Source: UBA1181 sp045600225
GTDB taxonomy: Bacteria; Bacteroidota; Bacteroidia; Bacteroidales; Paludibacteraceae
Length of the DNA: 64,000 bases
Assembly: GCA_045600225.1 (NCBI GenBank)
Contig: JAZRXL010000044.1
Span: forward strand, 1-64,000
Direction: 5' to 3'
Position numbers and translations under genes: made by a program. Positions 1 through 10,900 of this stretch are shown here, one piece after another. The notes below the pieces were generated by a model. That model ran no database searches, was not told the DNA's origin, and saw nothing but the letters and a program-made list of their open reading frames with translations. Each line of letters begins with the position of its first letter. Positions within the stretch are counted from its first letter, which is position 1.

Positions 1-32
1 CATCGGGTTGTTGTTTGTTCCCGTTGACAATG

Positions 33-40
33 CAAAGGTA
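33..40 (-). promoter_or_regulatory. -7 promoter box for a gene off the left edge
   Basis: On the minus strand this reads TACCTTTG, matching the Bacteroidota -7 consensus TAnnTTTG. No ORF follows within the window, so the gene it drives should start left of base 1. No clear -33 box is visible. The direct repeats at 101-134 lie about 60-100 bases upstream of it. Confidence 0.5.
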
Positions 41-100
41 GGGTGAGTTTCGAGGGTAGTGCGGACAGAAGATGAAAAGTGTACGGACAGTTTGTGAAGT

Positions 101-134
101 TCACATTTTGTACATTTTCACATTTTGTACATTT
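101..134. repeat. Tandem 17-bp direct repeat, operator candidate
   Basis: TCACATTTTGTACATTT occurs twice, perfectly and back to back (101-117 and 118-134). Each copy holds a TGTACA palindrome. Position upstream of the minus-strand -7 box at 33-40 suggests a binding site for a regulator of the gene off the left edge. Seen directly; the role is inferred. Confidence 0.6.
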
Positions 135-216
135 GGTTAAATGATTGGTATTTAGGTAGATGTGTAGATGCGTGATATTATCGCGTCTCTACTTTTTATC
201 TTCTCATATAAGGGCA

Positions 217-250
217 TAAAAAAACGAGCCCGTCAGGACTCGTTTTTTTT
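217..250 (-). terminator. Intrinsic terminator of mdh
   Basis: A GC-rich hairpin (CGAGnCC, GTCA loop, GGnCTCG) is flanked by A and T runs on both sides. It lies just past the mdh stop codon and could act on both strands. Confidence 0.8.
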
Positions 251-267
251 TGGTTATATTATAAGAA

Positions 268-1260
268 TTATAGGTTCTTATTGTACTTGCTCCACTCAGC
301 AACTGGAGGAAGAACGCCCATACCGATAACCTCGTCACGCATCTTGCAAAGGTGCTCGTAAGAAGCGTCCAAAGCTTTCTTCTCGTCAGCTGAAAGGTTA
401 GCCTCAACGTAAGAAACACCGTTCTCATCGATAGTTGACTTCATAGCCATACATACGTTCTTGTAACCGTACATACCGTCTTTTACGAAGCAACCAGCAG
501 GCAAAGTGAACTTCTCACCACCCATAGCAGCAGCGATCATGCAAACTGATACGTATGCAGGGCTTTGGAATGATGAACGACCACGCAAAGCGATGATGTT
601 AGAACCACCTTGGATAGTCTTTTGCTTGATCTCCTCGAACTTGTCAGCAGGGATGTTGAACTTAGAAAGAGGTCTACCCATTACCATAACGTCTGAAGTT
701 ACAGGAACCATCTTCTCACCGTGACCACCTAGAGTAGCGCAACCTGTTACTGCAGATTGAGGTACGTTGAAGTAGTTTGCCAATTCGCTTTGAAGACGAG
801 TTGAGTCCAAACCTGCCAAAGTAGTTACTTGGTTAGGCTTCAAACCTGACTTAACCAATACGATCAAACCAGTTACGTCAGCTGGGTTGAAGATAACAAC
901 GATGTGCTCGCAGTTAGGGCAATATTTCTTTACCTTATCTGCAAAGTCAGCAGCGATCATTGCGTTACCCTTCAAAAGGTCTTCGCGAGTCATACCCTCC
1001 TTACGAGGAGCACCACCAGAAGAGATGATGAAAGATGCACCTGTGAATGCCTCTTCAGGATCTGTTGTATATGTGAAGTTTACACCGTCGAAACCACAGT
1101 GACGCATTTCTTCGTATACACCATGAACACCTTGCTCGAAGATATCATATAGACAGATGTTAGAAGAAAGACCCATCATAGCAGCTGTTTGAGCCATGTT
1201 TGAACCGATAGCACCACCTGCACCAACGATCAATAATTTTTTGTTAGTTAATACTTTCAT
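268..1260 (-). CDS. mdh: Malate dehydrogenase
   Basis: This 330-residue protein oxidises malate to oxaloacetate with NAD in the cytoplasm; in Bacteroidota it also serves the reductive branch towards succinate and propionate. The N-terminal Rossmann fold shows the dinucleotide motif GAGGAIGSN at about residues 13-21. The substrate and catalytic motifs follow (LAGLDSTRLQSELA near 150 and GGHGEKMVP near 178-186, with the catalytic His in GGHG). Length fits the LDH/MDH superfamily. A -7 box TAAATTTG lies about 50 bases upstream on the minus strand (1307-1314), and a terminator follows, so the gene appears monocistronic. Codon use is strongly biased, as in highly expressed genes. Confidence 0.95.
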   Translation of the reverse strand: MKVLTNKKLLIVGAGGAIGSNMAQTAAMMGLSSNICLYDIFEQGVHGVYEEMRHCGFDGVNFTYTTDPEEAFTGASFIISSGGAPRKEGMTREDLLKGNAMIAADFADKVKKYCPNCEHIVVIFNPADVTGLIVLVKSGLKPNQVTTLAGLDSTRLQSELANYFNVPQSAVTGCATLGGHGEKMVPVTSDVMVMGRPLSKFNIPADKFEEIKQKTIQGGSNIIALRGRSSFQSPAYVSVCMIAAAMGGEKFTLPAGCFVKDGMYGYKNVCMAMKSTIDENGVSYVEANLSADEKKALDASYEHLCKMRDEVIGMGVLPPVAEWSKYNKNL

Positions 1261-1306
1261 ACTATTATAAAATTAGTTTTTAATAATTTGCACCTTTTGG
1301 GGAATG

Positions 1307-1314
1307 CAAATTTA
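1307..1314 (-). promoter_or_regulatory. mdh promoter, -7 box
   Basis: The minus strand reads TAAATTTG, an exact match to TAnnTTTG, 47 bases upstream of the mdh start codon. No convincing -33 box is seen. Confidence 0.6.
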
Positions 1315-1371
1315 TAATTTTCTTCTATTATTCGAAAAAAAAGAAGAGTGAAAAAAAGTGCCTCCCAAAGT

Positions 1372-1896
1372 TTATTGCCACTCTGGTGAGTATGGGTTAT
1401 CATACGAACCGATTCTTGCGTTCGTTTCGTAGATGATAGGCTTTTTTGCAGTGTACAACTTTTTTGACATTGTTGAATAATAGCAGAGTTCGATAGTAAA
1501 TGTGGGGTTTTCCTTTAAATCCTCCTCTTTTATGGAAACGAGTAGGAAGAGGCGAGGGTTGGTGGTATCGTCTTCCTCGAAATAGGGTGTTGCAACACCG
1601 CAACATTTACCATCAAAGTAAGCAACTAATTTATCTTTCTCTTGAACGCTAGTTTCCAATCCCTCAACGACCATTGTGATGGACATGCTGTTTTGGGGAT
1701 CAAAATCCTCTGGGGTTAGTGCCAAAAATGATGAAGCACCTAAAAGCTGTACACCTTTACCAGGGTCGATATCACTGGTTGTTTGGGGTGCCTCTTCGTT
1801 ATTTTCATCATTTACCAGATCCTTATCTTTTTTGCAGCTGGTAAGTGCCGAAGCACTCACCGCCAAAAAAAGGAATATTTTACTGAATAGTTTCAT
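1372..1896 (-). CDS. Small lipoprotein carrying one module of the neighbouring giant protein
   Basis: This 174-residue protein has a signal peptide ending in the lipobox LTSC (Cys about 21) and is probably membrane anchored. The rest, from about residue 60, reads DKLVAYFDGKCCGVA, then an Arg-Leu-Phe-Leu strand, a later YYST segment and IIYETNARIGSYDNPY. The same order appears near the C-terminus of the adjacent 3251-residue protein (DDKLVAYVGEKRVGEA, IYFLSV, GIIYDASAIIGTLNEPY). It therefore looks like a stand-alone copy of that beta-rich module. It starts only 18 bases downstream of the giant gene's stop codon, so the two are probably co-transcribed. Function is unknown; binding or assembly with the giant protein is inference. 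Confidence 0.75.
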   Translation of the reverse strand: MKLFSKIFLFLAVSASALTSCKKDKDLVNDENNEEAPQTTSDIDPGKGVQLLGASSFLALTPEDFDPQNSMSITMVVEGLETSVQEKDKLVAYFDGKCCGVATPYFEEDDTTNPRLFLLVSIKEEDLKENPTFTIELCYYSTMSKKLYTAKKPIIYETNARIGSYDNPYSPEWQ

Positions 1897-1914
1897 ACAT
1901 TCACGATTTAATTA

Positions 1915-4900
1915 TTACTTTCTAACCAATTTGATTGTCTGCTCTTTGTCGTTCACACGGACAGTCGCCATATATACGCCAGCTGGCAATGCAGCTCCGT
2001 TCATAGTGATGTAGGTCTCAGAAGCAGTAGCCTCAGTTGCATAGTTCCAAACAACCTTACCGTCTGTGCTATAAACATTTATTGATACATCTGAACCTTT
2101 CTCACAAGCTACAACGAATTCTACATCCGCCTCAAATAGTCTTGGAGATGCTGTTACAAAATCCTTAGAGAATGAAACAACGTATGGTTCATTCAATGTA
2201 CCGATAATTGCAGAAGCGTCATAGATAATACCTGCCTTTGTTTGTGCAAGTGTTTCTCCTTCTCGTTGTTGTGCGAAAGTGACGATATCTCCGTTGTTTG
2301 CCTGAACAGACAAGAAATAGATAGAAGAACCATCCACATTGAAGCGTTCTGCTTCGCCGACTCTCTTCTCGCCCACATAGGCAACCAATTTATCGTCGTC
2401 TTGAACATCAACCTCCGTATCGAACATTGCCATTACTGGCATGTTGTTTGAATAACGGTGATCTTCCGAATCGTTTTCACTCATCATAGTAGCTGACTTG
2501 GTTGTTGCTACATTGACGAACTTAATCTCACAATTCTCTCCCCTGTGATATAAGTAGTAACCACAACCAGGACGCATTGCATCCAATGTTCCGATCCACT
2601 CGTTCTGTCCTTTTGCCACAGCAAATCGATCAATACTCTTAATGATATCACCCACCTGGGCTTTTGATCCGATAGGGAAATCGGCCAACGCATTGATCAA
2701 CGGAAGCGTAACGGTCATAGGATAAGGAAGGTCATTCCATGTGCCACCACCCTTGATGGAAACCTTTCTCAACGAATCTGGTATCTCAGTTCCGAGAATG
2801 TTATAGGTGCCTGGATTCGCCACATAGATTTGATAAACATTCTTCCTTGAGATGAGGGAATTCAATGGACCTCTCCACATTTGTAGTGATTTATTAAATC
2901 GTGAGAACTGTTCCCTCTTGATTTCATCATTATCCGAGAACAACGAAGTTTCTGCGAAAAGATTGTTAAGTAAGTTAGAAGGGGTGACGTTCATAGAAAT
3001 CCAGTTCCAGCCCTTGTTTAGCTTCAACTGTTGTGAGGTGCTTTTCGCCACATGTAGCGTATCCGGATTAGATGGAGGACAACCGATAATCTTGTTCGGA
3101 ATGAATACCACTGTAGTGTCAGAATTCATATTCAAAATCTCACCAGTACTGCTATCCCACAATTTAAATGAGATCGGACTCTTCTTCGTTATCATCGCCG
3201 AGTCGCCATAGATGGTCATGAACAAATAAGACTCGCCAGTCTGACGATCGATAGATATATTGGCTTTACCAACACACTTCGAATCAGCGAAGGCGCTGAT
3301 GATGTCGTGAGAATCATTGTCGATCACCTCAGCCCCAGATATAGTCTTAATCTTCACAATACCGATATAGTTCATCGTATTATTGGCCTTCATTACATCC
3401 CATTCAGGTTCGTCTGCAACCACTTTTACATGAACCTCCATTGTCTCAAACAATCCATTTTCATCCATTAGAGTGACATAGTTGACATACTCACCTGGAT
3501 TTAGGTTGTCGGAGATCTCAAATTCAATAAAAGTCATATCATCAGGTTCGCATTCACCTCTACTATTTAGAGTTGTTAGCCATGGTTCACTAGTTTGGAT
3601 GACATAGTTGCGTTTGGTTCCACTATAGTTGAATATTGTCGCTTCAAACGTACGATCCTTCGGATCAATCTCTCCATATTTCATCTCAACATTATAATAG
3701 TAATTCAGCCAACTAAGTTGATTCAAATCTGCATAGACAGACCACATCTCCGCATTTTTCATCGTATTACCGTTGACATCCTCGACATTACGAACAGTGA
3801 GATAAATATTCTGATGGTTGTACTTCTTCTGGTCGGTTAGGATATTGATCATCAGGTCGGTTCCATTGCTTGACCAGTCGAAATCCAACTTTTGCAGTTC
3901 CTTTCGATTTCTAAGTGGCGCGAAACGTTGCTTATCATCATTGATAGTATCAGCATTGGTAAGAACCAATGTACGGGAGTCGTACAACGAAATATTTTGG
4001 TCATACGTCTTCACCTCGTTGTATGGGCTGAAAGGTTCTTCTGCCAATCCCTGGTCAGAATCTGCATTGCGACAGAATGGCAAGTAAACGGCCAAGTCTT
4101 GTTCATCACCCTTTAAGATCGCATTATAGTGCGTCTCAATATATTGGGCAGGAAGAACAACCTTCCACAAAGAGAGGTCGTCGATATTTCCTTCGAACTC
4201 ACTGCTACCCAAAGCCACATAGTCGCTTGAGATTCCCTCAAACTCAGACGCTTCGCACTGAGCAGCCAATCGTCCATCTACATACACCGTCACAGCATTA
4301 TGTGCGCGGTTGACTGCCAAAGCTATGTTGTGCCACTCTGCATCGGCATAGTCATATCCTAAACTATGAGAGACACCTTTGGAGCGAACAACCAAATTCT
4401 TTCCTTCGTAACGAATAGCCAATTTGTTCATTCCAACCTCTGGAAGGTCCTTTCTACCTGCAGAGAAGATAGCAATAGTGTCTGTGGTAGCCGGTTGGCC
4501 TTCTGTCTTAAACCAGAACATCAGAGTATAACTGCTATTTGGGGTTTGTGTAAATTGCATAGGGTCTGCTGTAATTGCTTTTTTGTCGATGCGAAGCGAA
4601 TGACCCATCTTGACATCCCATGTCGTATTCGATAGTGTAAGATCAGCACCCGAAGCTACATCTTTTGCAACATTACCTTGAGTTTCTGACAAAGGATAGT
4701 AAGCAATCAACTGATGCTCGTGTCCCATCAACGTCTTATAATTATGTGCATCCAACTCTCCAGAAGATAACGTATCATTCCACAAACGAACCTCCTTCAT
4801 AGAGCCTGAGAAGAGGCTACCTTCTGAATTGTCGATGTCAGCACCTAAGTTGATCATTCCATTGCCACGGTATGGTTCAGTCAACTTGTGAGCGGTGTCC

Positions 4901-7900
4901 GAATAGAGCACGTTACCCTCAAAGAAGGTTATGCTGTGTGTACGGTTGTTATATATCATACCCACGCGGGTGAGTGTGCTGTTGTCTATCGGATCTTCGA
5001 GATTAGAACTACAGAATCGTACACCATCAATAGTAGCCACCAACTTTCTGTTGTTTTCCATTCCAAACGTCATTCCATGCTCTTGGTCGCCATGGGAGAA
5101 GAATACCATAGGAGAATTTCCGTTTTCCGGACGTACCATCATATCCACAGTAAAGCTTCGATCCACCAAGTTGCGCGTAACCTCGGAACGTGCACTTTGG
5201 TGAGCATCACCAGCAAATTTCAAGCTGGTACCCGTAAAGACATCTTCATTGTTAATATAACCCAAGATAGAGAAGTTGGCTGTCTTGTCCAAATAGTTGT
5301 AAGCGATTGGCTCGGTGAATGGGAGTCGGATGACATCACCATACATCAAAATACCGGTAGTAGGTTCTGCGTTACCGAACACACGCGGACATCTTGTATC
5401 CTTGATACCGCTTACCACATTCGACGAACGAGTTACGAACGAAGTACCCAGACGACTGAATGAAACAGCACGGATGTCATATTTCATCTCGACAGGATCC
5501 TTGCCTCCATAGAATCGGAAGCCCTTGATCGCATTATTGCCAGAGAGCATCTCCTTCACACCGGAAGCCTGCGTGTAAAGAACGCTATCGTTATAGAAGC
5601 TACACAAGTTCACCCAAGCATCCTCACCCTTGTTCGTCTCCTTGTACTGGATTTCGATATGGTCGAAGTTCGGATAATGGAGTGGATCGAGGTCGAATCC
5701 CTCGACATCGACAGACAGATAGTAGCCCGTCGAATCGTTATCCTTAGGTTGGAGTGTGTTAAGCACCCACTTATCTACTGGACTTGTGATGGTCAATGGT
5801 GTAGAGGTCGGCACATAGTGAATGCTGAAATAGCCCTTATCAGTCAATGTTGCAGGGTAAGTTCCCGTCTTAAAGAGCAATGCCACATTCTCATAGTCGG
5901 AAGCCGTACCACGAACCACCTCGATCGTCTTACGAATGGTTTCGCCCAGATTCATTTTAATGGTGTACTCGTTCGACAATGGAACACCATCAATATAGAC
6001 TTTCAATCCATTCGGATTACTCTTATCATCTACCTTAAGTGTAAAGCTACCTGGCTTCATATTTAGTCCGCTTTGTACTTCCGACTCATTGGTAAGGACA
6101 AGATCGAAAAAGGCACTTTCATCACTTGGCACATTACCACGAATTGGATTCAGTACCTGAATCTTCGGATTGTCGATCTTCATCGTCGGGTGACCCAATG
6201 GTGTGCCCATTTTGTAGAAATAGGTGCTATCCGGACGCTCGTACGGACGAGTGGCTCCTCCCTTGACAGAGAAGACGAAATCGTGAACATAGAGAGCATT
6301 CTCATTTACTCCCTCTTCTGCCCATGGTGCAACCCAACCAAGTGATTCGTTGTAAGCATTTTGTGTGGAATCCAATTTAGCCTGATACGTGCTATCTTTC
6401 GCATGACTTACCGCCGTAATAGGGAACACTTGGATATCCATGTAGCTATCTCCTGTGGTTCCCAAATAGAAACCTCTCTCAAGATTCGCGTAGTTCTTCC
6501 AGTCCTTATCATCGTCAAAAGACATATCAAAATCTGGTTTCCAGTTGAATTTAAATTTTGCTCCTGGGAGATTTAAATTAGTTAATTGCTCATTCAGTTT
6601 CTTTTTTGCATCGGAATCTTCTGGTACATTCTCTCCATCCCTCTGTACATTTTTAGTCAGATAAGTATCTAAAAATTTTTTCAAAATTTCATCTGTCTCA
6701 TTTTTTTTATCTTCAGTTGCGTTTTTATTAAATTTCTTATTTGCCCAACTACTGAAAGCGTTCAATCCCTTGTTTATATACATACCCGCATAATCAGATA
6801 CTGCAGATAAAAAAGAAGCCCCCGAGTCATGATTATTAAAGAAAGCTAAGTATCCCACATCATGATAACCGTCGGAATCATACAAACTAGAGTTTTCCTT
6901 ATAGGTCACGTCCGTACCCGAAGAGATGGAATAGTTCTTTTTTACACCATCCCTTTGGATTGTTTTCACCTTAATGGAATCGTTCAGACAAATCATATTT
7001 ATCCAGAAACGAATCTGATTGTTGATATTCGCAATTTCATCTTCCGTGTTAGACTTATCACAGATTCTTTCGTATCCACCTTCCATTCCATAAATGGCTG
7101 AATCACTTGGCACGGTTGGCCTATATTGCACCTTTTTGGTCTGCTTATATATCTCCTCCAATGCTTTCTTTGTGGTATCCTTCAACAACGCATTACGGTC
7201 GTGAACCAACTTTGGCAACAACGTTCCTATAATATACTTCTGCGTATAGGCGAAATAGGTAGGATACTCTTCCTGGTAATCCAACAACTCGTTGATAACG
7301 ATATAAGCGGAAGGATGTCCATCGACAGAATCGGCACTTGCCGCCACCACCTTGATCGCACCCGACTCAATGGCAGGTTTGGACACCTTGTACTGCTCAT
7401 GATCAATGGTAGAAAAGGCATCTACACGCTCCACACGCACATTAACACCCGTTCCAATATAGACGTCATACATAGATCCTGTTTCACCTTCGGCACCACT
7501 GGTCTTAATCGCCTCGTTGACCACGTATTCATACGTTCCCTTTCTTGTCCTACTCCAATTTACTATAGGGATAGGTATATCAAACGACCAACTCGTTTCT
7601 CCTTCTTGAACTAACCCTGTAAAAGGTCCAGCTCCCGCAGAAATACCAGTCACTGCAGTATAGTTCGATCCATAGGAGAAGGATAAATTAACACCAAGTT
7701 TTAAATCGAATTCCATAGAACGCGAGAACGTATATTTAGCACCCTTACCTAAGAACGAGTAACTCTTAGATCCAGGTGGATCACGAAGCACATCCAGCAC
7801 TCCCAAACCCGCATTCTCGCTTGTATAGACAACAGCGTCGCTACCCTTCTTGCGCGTACCTAGGACGTAGGCTTTCAAAGGTTCTGCATCATAATAGTAA

Positions 7901-10900
7901 TCAGCCACCTCGACAGAGAAATCCATCGTTCGAAGGGCATCTTCTCCCAACAATGTGAAGGTTGGGTTATCTGCTTTGAACGAGAAGGATGCCATACCCA
8001 GACTATCCATTTTCAGAGATAGGGTCTTTCCGTTTTTCGTCAGTCCGTTATTTACGTTCAGCGTACCATAACTAACCGGCACTGAATCTTTCAGGCCATT
8101 CTGCTTTTCGTTGTTATAGTAGTAGTCCTCGCGGGCAAAGACCTTCAAGGTATAGTTCACATCCTGGTTGAATACAGGGTATTTGAACAGGTAGGATACC
8201 TCCTTGGTATCCGGATTCATCTTCGCCGCCGTAACCAAATGGAGATCGTTCATGAGTCCGACACTTGCCAGCTGCTCGTCTCCCAGATACGGTTTGTCCA
8301 ATCCAAATATGTTCTGCTTGTAGGTAAGCGTAACCGGACAGTGATAGATGCGCTTGTACATTGCATTATAGCGTGTGTAGTAGGTCTTATCTTTCACCGT
8401 CAGTGTATCCGTCTTACTCTCCAACAACGACGGATCGGTCAGATCCAACACTTGTGCACCTTCGTTAGGCGCAAAAAGCGTAGAGTAACCGTTGGCATAC
8501 ATCTGAATGATCTTGTAGCGGGCAGGGAAAAGATCCAAAGCGAACTCACCCGTTTTATTGTCTGCCACCACCACAATACGTTTCTTCTGGTAACTAACTT
8601 TTGTCGCACCCACTACAGTCTTGCCTACGGTATCGGCATAATGCTGATAGGTAGTATCGATCGTAGTGATGTCTGGGGTCGATTTCAGGAATACGAACTG
8701 TGCCGTATTGTCGCCCTCCAACTGGAGAACCAACGTGATTGAATCACCCAACACGTTTTCACTACCAGAAAGGTTACCGAAACCAACAGGCTTGCTACCT
8801 TGGTTAGTACCTCCGGCAATCTTACCGATCATACGGATACGCGTGTTATCCATTATTTCCAGTCCGACATAGTCGCCGTCCGGTGTGAATAAAGTATCAC
8901 TAGCCGATCCATTCTTTTTGTGGATATAACCGTCGTTGTCAAACTGATGGCCTTCCTTCTCCACTCGAACGGATACCTGATGCGGAGGCACCATAAATGA
9001 GAAGTTTCCATACGCATCGGTCTTCACCAACTTGCCGGCCGAATTATACAGATACTTTCCGTTCACCTTGAACGTAGCATCTGCTACTGGGATCGTAGAG
9101 TTTTTATAGAGCACACGTCCGATGAACTGGTATCCGCCTTGAAGAATGAAATCCACACCGCTGTAATCGGAACTCGTAAGTGTTGAGGAGAGTTCGGTGT
9201 CCGGCTGCCCATTAGAAGCTGTAAGGAATTTTAACTTTCCATCTGCTGGTGCCACTTTAATCGTCACAGCATCTTCACACGCAACAACTCGTGCCGTGTA
9301 GGAACCATCAGCCTCTGTTTCCACTGTATCCTTCATCACTTCCGCACCACAGGTGTTTTTCGAAGATGAAATCACAGCCACCCTTATACCTGCAACACCC
9401 ACACCGTTGGAGGTCTTCAACTTTCCTTTGACGATGGCGTATGGGGCACGTCTTCCAACCACATCTTTTTCATCCTGGAAAGTTATTCCATAATGGTTGA
9501 AGAGGAGAACGAGACGATACTCGTATGTTTTTCCACGCTTTGCTTTTGTATCGAGATAGAATCCCTTTTCCAACTCCTCTGACTTCACATCAAGTGTCTC
9601 AAACACGTCGCTACCCTCTTCTTTTCTTTGAAGCTGATAAGCCGAGAAGGATCCGTCGTATCTCGACCATGTGAGGCGAATACCGTCCGTATGGTCCATA
9701 GAAGCTTCGAAACTCTTGATATGGGCAGCCCCCTCGTAGTACAAACTGTCTGAAGGGGTATTACTAACTGGTTTGTTCAGGCATTCAGCAATCGGCAAAT
9801 AACTTTGCGATGCATCCAAATAAGCCGTGTAGTAGTAGTGCAGGAAGGCATCTGGCTGCACATCCCTCACCTCCACCTCAAATTTGGATCCTTTTCCAGT
9901 TAGGCGTACGTTATCGGACGGAACCTCAACCAAGACGGAGTCGTTCAACTCGCGCGTATGACGCCACAAAAGGATTTTGGCATTCGTGTCCCATTCGTAC
10001 ATACGATCGGTCATTCCATACTTATCTATTATTTCAACAATTTTTTTGCCTACATTAGTATTGGACGCTTGACCGACATGATCAAGTAAATTAATAGAAC
10101 CTTCAACTGGAGTAAAATTATACAATTGAATAGTGATAGCTGCTTGATGATTTTGATCCCAGCCTTTCACTTTTTGTACTGTCAGTTGATTAATCAACGG
10201 AAGTTGTTTGGTTTTTGCCACAGAATCTTTCCTTTGATACTTTTCACTCAAATTTGTAAAGAGAGAAGCAGCAGATGCACGCTCTACCGAGTAGTACACT
10301 TTGCGATTGTAGGTTACAAAATGTTTGAAAAAACTATCAACTTGTGCTCTTACTTCAGGATCTCTCGATTCGTATTTCGCTAACCTATAGGTTCCATCCT
10401 TAAAGACAACGTCTTCCTCTGAAAACGGAAAGACTATCGTCTTGTCTTTAGCATCCCTATTGCAATATGCACCTACTGTACTATCAATGTAGGTGAAGAT
10501 CGCTTTAGTTATGATTGTATCCTTTACTAAAATTTCTTCTCCGTCAGGACTATCTTTTTCTATTTTACCATCACCAACAGGTTCAAGAACCAAATCTGAA
10601 GTAGAAAAAATAGAAACTGTTTCTATTGTTTCAGCATCGGAAAGATCGGATTTATAACCACGCTTCAGCACAAACTGGTCTCCCGGAATGTAGTCTGTCG
10701 ACGATGGATAATCTATGGTCCATTCCAACTTATTGAATCCTCGGTTCAGATAGTTATTTTCCCTGGATCCTCCCAGTTCCGTCACAGAGAAAGAACTCAT
10801 AGCCTGGTAAGGGAGCACCTCTACGCTATTAGAACTCAAAAATACAGGCGACGTTCTATTCTCATCTTGATACATCTTAGTATCAATCGAAACCGTACGT

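Noticed and set aside
4888..5463. 191-codon open frame antisense to the giant T9SS gene
   Set aside because: The minus-strand frame continues through LamG domains without a break. The plus-strand text has no motif or start context.
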